Assembly: GCF_947242115.1 (NCBI RefSeq)
Contig: NC_074728.1
Span: 2,544,701-2,608,700, forward strand
DNA from: Biomphalaria glabrata
Lineage: Eukaryota; Mollusca; Gastropoda; Planorbidae
Direction: 5' to 3'
Length of the DNA stretch: 64,000 nucleotides
The position numbers and the translations under genes are program-made. The notes beneath the pieces are model-generated. The model worked only from the letters and a program-made list of their open reading frames with translations. It was not told the DNA's origin and ran no database searches. Below are positions 22,895 through 32,500 of this stretch, one piece after another (positions within the stretch are counted from its first letter, which is position 1; every line of letters starts with the position of its first letter).

Positions 22895-23150
22895 TCAGGG
22901 CTGGGTCCTCAAGGGGACTAATTCAACTTATACCACCACATCTGTCCATTACGATTTCTTTCCCTTGTTCAAGATACAAAACAAAAATAATTAATTACCA
23001 ATAGTTAATTAATTAATTGATTATTTTTTTCCCATTGATTCTTGTGTTGTCAGGTAACAGAAATAATTGTAGCTTCATCCGAGAATGGGTGTGGGGGAAA
23101 TGACGTCTACAACCTTTTTACCAGACGGAGTGTTGATATAAGCTTTGAAG
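22895..23150 (+). repeat. AT-rich two-part dispersed repeat (partial)
   Basis: It includes 'caaggggactaattcaactt', 'aattaattaccaatagttaa' and 'gagaatgggtgtgggggaaa', in the order of the second half of the unit at 19845. Confidence 0.8.
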
Positions 23151-23259
23151 TGAGGAATTTTTATTCATAATTTGAACTCAATATCAGAAGAGTTGTGAGA
23201 GAGTTTAAAATAAAGTGAACCATTTCGGAACACCAAACATTGTAAATGCAACTACCATC

Positions 23260-23470
23260 CCCTTCATCTCTTCCCCCCCCCCAACTCTGTCAACGCAAGA
23301 TCTGTTGACCGTCTTTCTCCATTCCTCTCTGTCTTTTGTCTTGGATCGAATCTCGTTCAATGACAGGCCCGTCCATTCTTTTATGTTGTCTTCCCATCGC
23401 TTTCTCTGTCTGCTTCTTCTTCTTTTTCCTGGTACTGTTCCCTGAAATAAGATCTCACACACACACACAT
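23260..23470 (-). mobile_element. LINE fragment, C-terminal ORF2 end
   Basis: On the minus strand it reads GTVPGKRRRSRQRKRWEDN, then IKEWTGLSLNEI and EEWRKTV. This basic motif series is the end of a non-LTR retrotransposon ORF2. The same series is found at 41885-42110. Confidence 0.85.
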
Positions 23471-23561
23471 ATCCAGTAACGACATTGGATATATTTTTTT
23501 TTCAATATAAATTTGGTTTCAATAATTATAAAATAAAGACTAAAAGATTTTTTGACGAAAG

Positions 23562-23567
23562 TTTATT
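23562..23567 (-). promoter_or_regulatory. Candidate polyadenylation signal of the GPCR gene
   Basis: A minus-strand AATAAA lies about 110 bases beyond the GPCR stop. Confidence 0.45.
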
Positions 23568-23677
23568 TTGTATAGGTTTAATTGGGGACGTTGACATCTT
23601 ACGTTAAACGCGCTGGATGACGCCAACCCTAGCCGATTCCACGATTCCTCCACAAGGCATGCTCAGTAGGTACGCAG

Positions 23678-24769
23678 CTAAGTTTCCCAGCGAACTATCT
23701 TCAGGAAGATCTGTAAAAAACGCTTGTTGCAGACGAGATAGATGGACAGGCTGCTGGAGCCGTTGATGATGTATACCAAGTAGTAGAAGGCGTTACGTGT
23801 GTAAGACTCTACGTAGTTTTCCGATGGAAACAAGTAAATGATCATGGACCCACAGGCGTGGGCTGCAATGAATACCACTGAGGTCGCCATCAAGGTCCTG
23901 GTGGTACGCGTTGACCAAGTAATCGGCTTCAACGACTTGGTCAGTTTCTGCCTCTTTCTCAGCGTGACCTTCACCTTGATAAACACGGCCAGCGTCCCTA
24001 AGGTGACCAAGATCAGAGGAATCCACGAATCAAGGCTGTCAACTACATAGTAGTTGAATACGTCGATAATTTCTTGGTTGGTGAAATAAAATTTACCGTG
24101 CACTACGGCCATCCAGTTTACGCTTGGGGACAGTTTCTGTTGCCTGACATCGTAGATGGAATTGAAGGCGAAGTTCCACGGCAGCCAGAACAGAAAGGAG
24201 AATAGAACACAGACTGTGGTTGTTAGTCGGGTGACAATTTTTTTAAAAGTCAGTGGCATGAACACGGCCAGAAGTCTTTCAACCGTGACAAACACTTGAA
24301 TAAACGGATTCACGTAAATTCCCCAGAATCCGAAAAATGTGAACACAAGTGAAGAAATGGTCAAGAAATAGTTGACTGCGTCGTGGTACTGGAACCCGCA
24401 CAGCATTGGCACGATTTTGTCCGGCCCGAAGTAAAGTATGGGCAGTGCGTAGTCTATGGTCAGCATTAAGCACATGATGTCCGCGACGACCAGGCCGAAG
24501 AGAAGGATGTTGGAAGGCTTGTGAATACCGCTGTGTTTCAGGATGGCCAAACTCATGATGTTTCCACAAAGGCCGAAGAGTGACAGGACCGGGTTGACGT
24601 AGCACTCCATGACTTGGAAAGTTAAAAAGATTTGAAACGAGTTGGCCCTGACCGAACACACGAAGTAGGACATGGGCGTGGTGGCCATCGTGGTGGACGT
24701 TTTGACCAGCGTGAGTGCACTAGCGGAAGAGCTAAATAACAGTGAGTAATTCGTGGAGTTATGACCCAT
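23678..24769 (-). CDS. Rhodopsin-class G protein-coupled receptor, intronless orphan
   Basis: The intact 363-residue frame has seven hydrophobic segments starting near residue 57. TM1 carries GN at 69-70 and TM2 carries D97 in VVADIMC. C124 sits at the extracellular end of TM3 for the usual disulfide. The TM3 DRY position reads ERL (164-166), keeping only the arginine. TM7 reads NGSSSLSIY (336-344) in place of NPxxY. The N terminus of about 55 residues has N-glycosylation sites at N4 and N7 and no clear signal peptide. The short C tail ends RWET. The closest type by pattern is the expanded mollusc peptide/FMRFamide-receptor-like or chemosensory group, whose members are often intronless and clustered; the ligand cannot be named. 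The start at 24769 is the first ATG; M54 would be a shorter alternative. Confidence 0.93.
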   Translation of the reverse strand: MGHNSTNYSLLFSSSASALTLVKTSTTMATTPMSYFVCSVRANSFQIFLTFQVMECYVNPVLSLFGLCGNIMSLAILKHSGIHKPSNILLFGLVVADIMCLMLTIDYALPILYFGPDKIVPMLCGFQYHDAVNYFLTISSLVFTFFGFWGIYVNPFIQVFVTVERLLAVFMPLTFKKIVTRLTTTVCVLFSFLFWLPWNFAFNSIYDVRQQKLSPSVNWMAVVHGKFYFTNQEIIDVFNYYVVDSLDSWIPLILVTLGTLAVFIKVKVTLRKRQKLTKSLKPITWSTRTTRTLMATSVVFIAAHACGSMIIYLFPSENYVESYTRNAFYYLVYIINGSSSLSIYLVCNKRFLQIFLKIVRWET

Positions 24770-24798
24770 GGTAAAAGTCTCACTCTCTTTTATTTTGT

Positions 24799-24960
24799 GG
24801 TCGAGTGGTTAGGTGCCGATAGGCTAATGTAGGTTCAAATCCTGATGACCAGACTATTTTACTCCTAATGTGAGTTCTAGTGGAATTCTTCCAGCACTAA
24901 ATGAATTCCTAGCCGTTGTGCTGATCACTTATTATCTTCGTTGTCCGTTGGCCTGAAAAA
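24799..24960 (+). repeat. tRNA-derived SINE, variant family D
   Basis: The head 'gtggtcgagtggttaggtg' and B box 'ggttcaaatcctgatgacc' precede a body with 'ttgtgctgatcacttat' and 'gtccgttggcc'. This body is a diverged form of the family B tail. Confidence 0.65.
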
Positions 24961-25152
24961 AACAACAAAAAAATAAAATATCTACTCAGCAGACATGGAT
25001 TCTAAATTTCATACTTTTTTTTTAAACTCTTGGCGTTAACATTTAGTTAAAACTATAATACTTTAATTTATCTTTATGTATGGTCTCCATAAGACGCAAA
25101 GCGACAATGATTCATTTATAGAAAAATATTCCCATTTTAGATCTTGTCCTCT

Positions 25153-25336
25153 ATAGGGCATATGTTGTAAAAGTCATCTGTTTGGCCCACAGTTCACGAG
25201 GGTGTCATGTGGCCAGCACATCGACCAACCACATTTACTTTTCCCTAACTAATGTCAGGTACCCATAACAGTTAGGTCTTCTCCAGGATTTGAACCCAGG
25301 AAGCCTAGCGTTTACCACTCAGCCACCACGACTCAT
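25153..25336 (-). repeat. tRNA-derived SINE, family B
   Basis: It reads as the reverse of family B, from the tail 'ggtgtcatgtggccagcaca' to the head 'accactcagccaccacgact'. Confidence 0.85.
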
Positions 25337-25339
25337 AGA

Positions 25340-26870
25340 AATGATATAAGAACTTGACATTAGTTATGGTCGGGAAGATGTCGACCAAACACCAGCTCCT
25401 CCCTCTGCGGATAAAGTTGGGAATCAGTATCGTCTCAGGCTCTACCAGGGTCTTGCTACGTTGTTTTTTTTTAAAACTACATAAGATTCACCTTATAGTC
25501 CTCCCCTAGTCTTTCAAATGTTTGGTTATAATCGTAGAGCAGCGAAGGTTTAGTTTAGATTTAGAGTTTTCTGTTTCCTAGGTGGGTAGCCCGCCAAGTC
25601 TAACAAGCCATTCCAGCGTAAAGTTTACAGATTTAGACGCCAGTTGCTCTCTTATGCCCCCTTTCAGTGATAACAGTTTCCGCCGGACTCAATATCTGAG
25701 TCACGCGAGAAGACCAAAGGTTGGACTGGTTGTGACAAGGCTGTTTGAGACACCTGCCATTGAAATCATTGTATAGGTAATTATGGAGTGTTTATATCCG
25801 TTGCCGCTCCCGTCATTAAGAAACTTACCGAGATAATGTAAATTATATAACTCTGTTAAAAGACATGATTGTATACACACATCGTCATCTACGGACATAA
25901 AACAGAGTTTAAAAGACAAACTAATCTTAACAAGTTTTGAACAGGTAAGTCTTAAATGTATGCTCTTGAATATAGCCTAGAGAAATGATTGTAAAAATAA
26001 ATAGATAAATAATGTGTTGTTCTGAGGTTTGAACATAATGATATTACTTTGTATTTAACAAGAGAAGAATTGGCTTCTTGTAAATAATTCATGATAATGT
26101 GGTAATGTTACATTGGCATGATGATAAACAAGACTTCAACTTTTCATCAAAAAATAAGAGCCAATGTAAACAAGCATCGATTTATATAACAGTTTCTGTC
26201 TAGTCACAACGATTTTGCACACACACACACACACATATATACTTAGACACACACATACATCAAAACGGAAGATGTTCAGAATAGCTTAGAAAAACACGTG
26301 CGAGTCTTAAACCATATAAACGTATTTGAGTTGAGTTGGTAAAATACAAACTAAGCCAATTACATCAATAAAATTACAGAGTTTTCCACTTTTGAAACGC
26401 AATAAAAAACTGCCCATTTTAACACAGTTCTTTGCGCTTGCTTGACTTCTGAAAATAGAAACGATTGGCCGACATTTTACACTACGAATTCTTTGGAGTC
26501 AAACAAGTGAACACTGTAATTTGCTGATAGAAATTTTCAAAGCTGATTTTCATTCTAACTGCACTAGCAATTTCTTAACCACTTTTTATTTCAAATTTAA
26601 ATGTTTTAATTGTATAATGACTTACAAAATATTTGATTGTATTGGCAGAAGAAATATATTACGTTGTGGTAAATTACTTTGACAATAAATGACATCATGA
26701 CGTCATCACGCACGTAATCTTCTTGTTTGTAAATCTAAAGTACAATTATTACATTATAATTTCATTTTTAATTTTCAAAGTTGACAGTCATTCCAGGGTA
26801 AGGGGAGATGACTAAAAAGAAATGTCAAAATAAATTGGCTTCACTTGGTATGTCATTGTTTTTTTAGCAT
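25340..26870. other. Intergenic stretch between GPCR and tandem array
   Basis: No exon or transposon terminus was recognised. A (CA)n microsatellite lies at about 26218-26236. Confidence 0.5.
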
Positions 26871-26879
26871 AAAATATAG

Positions 26880-27905
26880 CTTCACTGCTTACAGGATACC
26901 GGCTGCTTTAAACTGGGCATAAAGAACTAACTTCACTGCGGACAGGCTACCGACTGCTTTAAACTGAGCATAAAGAACTTGCTTGACTGCGGACAGGCCT
27001 CCGGTTGCTTTAAACTGAGCATAAGAAACTAGCTTGACTGCACAGGCTACGAGCTGCTTTAAACTGAGCATAAATAACTAGCTTGACTGCTGACAGGCTT
27101 CCGACTGCTTTAAACTGAGCATAAATAACTAGCTTGGCTGCTGACAGGCTTCCGACTGCTTTAAACTGAGCATAAATAACTAGCTTGGCTGCTGACAGGC
27201 TTCCGACTGCTTTAAACTGAGCATAAATAACTAGCTTGACTGCTGACAGGCTTCCGACTGCTTTAAACTGAGCATAAGAAACTAGCTTGACTGCACAGGC
27301 TACGAGCTGCTTTAAACTGAGCATAAGAAACTAGCTTGACTGCACAGGCTACGAGCTGCTTTAAACTGAGCATAAGAAACTAGCTTGACTGCACAGGCTA
27401 CGAGCTGCTTTAAACTGAGCATAAGAAACTAGCTTGACTGCTGACAGGCTTCCGACTGCTTTAAACTGAGCATAAATAACTAGCTTGGCTGCGAACAGGC
27501 TACGGGATGCTTTCAACAGGGCATAAAGAACTTGCTTGACTGCGGACAGGCCTCCGGTTGCTTTAAACTGAGCATACGAAACTAGCTTGACTGCACAGGC
27601 TACGAGCTGCTTTAAACTGAGCATAAATAACTAGCTTGACTGCGAACAGGCTACGGGATGCTTTCAACAGGGCATGAAGAATTAGCTTGACTGCTGACAG
27701 GCTTCCGACTGCTTTAAACTGAGCATAAATAACTAGCTTGACTGCGGACAGGCCTCCGGTTGCTTTAAACTGAGCATAAGAAACTAGCTTGACTGCACAG
27801 GCTTCCGACTGCTTTAAACTGAGCATAAATAACTAGCTTGACTGCCGACAGGCTAGGGGATGCTTTCAACTGGGGATGAAGAACTCGCTTGACTGCGGAC
27901 AGGAT
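26880..27905 (-). repeat. 51/48-bp tandem array, about 20 units
   Basis: Units contain 'tttaaactgagcataaataa' then 'ctagcttgactgc' and a variable 'acaggcttccgactgc' or shortened 'acaggctacgagctgc'. Lengths of 51 and 48 are both multiples of three, so long open frames (AVKLVSYAQFKAVGSLS) arise on the minus strand. They have no start context, codon bias or homology that would mark a gene. Variants are ordered in blocks, suggesting segmental amplification. Confidence 0.93.
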
Positions 27906-27964
27906 ACCAACTTCATTACATTGCGTAAAAATAAAGATTGTTGTCCTACGCGTATTCACGTGTC

Positions 27965-28130
27965 GATCCAGTCAAGCACAAGGGAAGAAGGGGCACTTGT
28001 ACGAATTTATCCTAGAAAATGGAATAAGAAATGTGCCTTTATTGCTATATAATATATCTGTGATTGAACAGTTTCTAAAAAAAAACTGATAAATATTGTA
28101 AAGATAACCGTGTTTCTTTCAAGCGGGGTT
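27965..28130 (+). repeat. Possible 3' portion of the 9984/63882 dispersed repeat
   Basis: The block 'cacaagggaagaaggggcac' to 'ggaataagaaatgtgccttt' resembles what follows the 'aggcaaccca' block in snail genomes as I remember them. The two in-window copies stop before this point, so the link cannot be shown here. Confidence 0.3.
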
Positions 28131-28765
28131 CGAACTAATGAAAAAATAACAGACAAGATTTATTTTTAAAGTCAAACAATTTTATTAGTGCATAACTTGA
28201 GAAAGATGTCTGTACAAGTTCAATAACTCTAGTGTCTAGTTTCAACAATTTGGACGTCAAAATACAAAACTCTATCACGTCATTAAAAATCTGTTTCAAA
28301 TAGAATACTAGAGAAATATAAATATGATTTATACATTCTGAAAACATGTTTACTAATTTACTGCAGCTAGGTTATTTGATCGGCGTTGGAATGTTTTGTA
28401 TTTCCCGAGGGCCCAATGGCAGGCGGAATTCTATTCCCTTATCCCCACCCCCCACCCCCCATCTCCACAAAATATAAAGAACCAGAGCACATTAAGGGAT
28501 GAAAGCAACAGTATACAAAAGCATTAATAATGATCATAACAAAAAATAATACCAATAACAATAATTAAGTGTGTAATCTATTTGTTTTTGGATCAGGGTA
28601 AACTTTCTTAATTCTAAAATTATGTTGAAGTATTGTATACGATTATCTTGTACATGCACTTATCTTGTATATGCACGTATAAATCTAAGTATTTGATATA
28701 CTGGTATTGTATTCTTCCTGTGAGTATTTAAATCTTACATTTCACAATATGTGGCAATATATAAA

Positions 28766-29408
28766 ACTATTCTGTTGCAGCGTCTAGATGTGGCTATATA
28801 TAGCCTATAACTATTCTGTTGCAGCGTCTAGATGTGGCTATATATATATAACTATTCTGTTGCAGCGTCTAGATGTGGCTATATATATAACTATTCTGTT
28901 GCAGCGTCTAGATGTGGCTATATATATATATAACTATTCTGTTGCAGCGTCTAGACGTGGCTATATATATATAACTATTCTGTTGCAGCGTCTAGATGTG
29001 GCTATATATATATATAACTATTCTGTTGCAAGGTCTAGATGTGGCTATATATATATAACTATTCTGTTGCAGCGTCTAGATGTGGCTATATATATATAAC
29101 TATTCTGTTGCAGCGTCTAGATGTGGCTATATATATATATAACTATTCTGTTGCAGCGTCTAGATGTGGCTATATATATAACTATTCTGTTGCAGCATCT
29201 AGATGTGGCTATATATATATAACTATTCTGTTGCAGCATCTAGATGTGGCTATATATATATAACTATTCTGTTGCAGCGTCTAGATGTGGCTATATATAT
29301 AACTATTCTGTTGCAGCGTCTAGATGTGGCTATATATATATATAACTATTCTGTTTCAGCGTCTAGATGTGGCTCTATATATAATTATTCTGTTGCAGTG
29401 TCTAGATG
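28766..29408 (+). repeat. Tandem array, about 41 bp units with variable TA run
   Basis: About 15 units of 'actattctgttgcagcgtct' followed by 'agatgtggc' and a (TA)n run of four to seven steps. The constant part is nearly invariant; length variation sits in the TA run. Each unit looks like a 3' splice site (pyrimidines, then TTGCAG). Confidence 0.95.
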
Positions 29409-29593
29409 TAAGCCTGATGAAATAATCAGTTTTCAATCAGTCTTCGCGTAAGAATTGCTACAAAAGTTCGTATTTCTTTTTTTTTTTGTTCCAAGGTAGC
29501 TACGTTCCATTGTCACATCCAACAGGAAGAACTGTAACAGCATCTGGGCTAATCTTTCGTCAACTCAATATTTGTGTGTGATCGTCGTTGGCA

Positions 29594-32500
29594 TCAGCAG
29601 TGGCGGTGGTGATGCCGGCGGTGGTGATGATCGTGGTGGAACGGGTGAGGAGGAGGTGGGGGCATGAAGGGCGGGGGCATGTGTGGATGAGGGGGCCAAG
29701 TCTCAGCGATCTTTGTACTCAGGGCATCATGCGCACTCTCTGAAAGAGGAAAAGGGGGTAAATTAGTTATATATAAACCAAAGTCGAATGTCGTCAATAG
29801 TGGCGGAGCTAGGGTGGGTGGAGGGGTGGTCCAAATATGACTATCCTCCCGTGCCCTTACGTAAGGGGGAACCCCCAAAATGAGTGTCCATAATTTTGTT
29901 TTTTTTACATTAAATATTAAGTCAGCTTAATTTTATTTTGCTATTCACGTTGTTATGTAAATTAGTGACCATGCTGCATGTATCCCATAGTTAGACTTAT
30001 ATTTATTATCTATATTTATCTCATGTCATAATGTCAAATGTTAAAATATTAGGCCCCCCCCCACCCCGTGGCCCCCAAATCCCTTGCTGCGCCACTGGTG
30101 GCCGAATTAAAGTCTTATTTAAAGAAGAAATCACCGATTTCTATTTACAACGTACAGACCCAAAATGGCTTCCTATTAAAGGTATTTTCTTGTCGTTTCA
30201 TTTAGAGTTTTCAGAGTGTTGTGTATTAACATTTTATAACGTATAACGTGAATAGAGCCCTACATGTATATTGAAACCCAAATATAGAAACTAAAGCAAG
30301 TCAGTAAAGTACCCTTTTCAGACCTTGCGATCTATGGTTGTCACAGTCTCTCTTCGTTTCTCACTGTTTCTCTCTCTTCCTTCATCACTGTTTCTCTCAT
30401 TTACCTCCTCACTTTTTCTGTCTCTTCCTCGCTGTTTCTCAACTTTCTAACTGTTTCTATCCTTCATCACTGTTTCTCTCTCTCTCTCTTCTTTCCTCAA
30501 CGTTTCTTTCTCATCTTTTCACACTGTTTCTCTCTTTCCTCACTGTCTTTCTTCCTTCCTCAATGTCTCTCTTCCTTCCTCGCTACTTCTCTCGCTCTCT
30601 ATGTCTTCCTCACTGTTTCTCTCTTTTCATTCCTCACCGTTTCTCTCCTTCCTCATTGTTTCTCTCTTTTCTTTCCTCACTGTTTCTCTCTTTTCCTTCC
30701 TCACTGTTTCTCTCCTTCCTCACTGTTTCTCTCTTTTCCTTCCTCACTGTTTCTCTCCTTCCTCACTGTTTTTCTCTTTTCCTTCCTCACTGTTTCTCTC
30801 CTTCCTTATTGTTTGTCTTTCTTTACCTTCCTCACTGTTTCTCTCCTTCTTCACTGTTTCTCTCTTTTCCTTCCTCACTGTTTCTCTCCTTCCTTATTGT
30901 TTCTCTCTCTTTTCCTTCCTCACTGTTTCTCTCCTTCCTTATTGTTTCTCTCTCTTTTCCTTCCTCACTGTTTTTCTCCTTCCTCACTGTTTCTCTCCTT
31001 CCTCACTGTTTCTCTCTTTTCCTTCCTTAATGTTTCTCTCTTTCCTTCCTCACTGTTTCTCCCCTTCCTCACTGTTTCTCTCTTTTCCTTCCTTACTGTT
31101 TCTCTCCTTCCTCACTGTTTCTCTCTTTGCCTTCCTCACTGTTTCTCTTTTTCCTCACTGTTTCTCTCTTTTCCTTCCTTAATGTTTCTCTCTCTCTTTC
31201 CTTCCTCACTGTTTCTCTCCTTCCTCACTGTTTCTCTCTTTTCCTTCGTTACTGTTTCTCTCCTTCCTATCTGTTTCTCTCTTTTCCTTCCTTACTGTTT
31301 CTCTCCTTCCTCACTGTTTCTCTCTTTTCCTTCCTTACTGTTTCTCTCCTTCCTCACTGTTTCTCTCCTTTCTCGCTATTTCCCCCATCTTCCTCACTGT
31401 TTCTTTCTCCGCATTCCTCGTTTTTTTTCTCACTCTATCCCTCTCTTTCAGCTTCTTTGTTTTCATTGTTCTGCTTTTTCATTGTGCCCCTTCTACCCTC
31501 TGTTTCAATCTCTTTGCCTCTTCTTCTCGTGCTCGCTCTCCCTGACTCTCTCCCTGCCTCTCTCTCTCTGCTTCTTCTTCTCGTGCACGCTCTCCCTAAC
31601 TCTCTCCCTGCCTCTCTCTCTCTGCTTCTTCTTCTCGTGCACGCTCTCCCTAACCCTCTCCCTGCCTCTCTCTCTCTGCTTCTTCTTCTCTTGCACGCTC
31701 TCCCTAACTCTCTCTCTCTCTCTCTGCCTCTCTCTCAATACATCTCTCCTTTATACAAGCTTTTGTTTTTTAAAGAAAGTAAAAGTTTTCCTTTCAGACC
31801 TTGCGATCTATGTGGCCTACGGTTAACGAGGGTGGCATGTGGCCAGCACAACGACTTAATGCTTTTAATCCCTCCCCCTCTCCCAACCAATGTCAGGTAT
31901 TCATTAAAGCTGTGTGAATTCATAAATAACTTTTTTTTTTTGGACTGGGTTTTTCTCTTACAGACTTACTTAATTCTGACACACTTCTCGAGACTGTGTC
32001 GAAGTCTGTCTTCAGTTGATCGAACTGTTTAGAAAATCAAAAACAAAAATCTGTTTTAATAGTCTTTAATACAGAAAGCAGCAGTTCTATATTTACACTG
32101 CAATAGCAAAGAAATGGTTAAAACAACAAAGCTTATCTAAGGGAAATAACTCCACCCTAACAACTATCTATCTTTATAATGTAGAGACTATTTCACTTAT
32201 TTGATATCAAACAAAATAATTAATTACCAATAATTAATTGACTAACTGGTTAATTTGTTAATTGATTCATGTTTTGTTAGGTACAATAAATACTTGTTCA
32301 AAGTATATACTTGATCCCGAGAATGGATGTGGGAGAAATAGCGTTAACAATTACCTAAGGGGACTAAACACATTAAATTTAGCCATACCTGTGACTATTG
32401 AGGATTTAATTTCCCTTCTTGGTATCAAACAAAATAATTAATCACCAGTTATTAATTCACTAATTGATTATTTTTTTTTAAATTGACTTCTGACGTGATT

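Noticed and set aside
26889-27959. Repeated AVKLVSYAQFKA open frames
   Set aside because: They are produced by the 51/48-bp array; no independent gene signal.
30338-32032. Open frames of 190-340 codons rich in SLFLSF
   Set aside because: They are translations of the polypyrimidine tandem tract in three overlapping frames; no start context, domain or codon bias.
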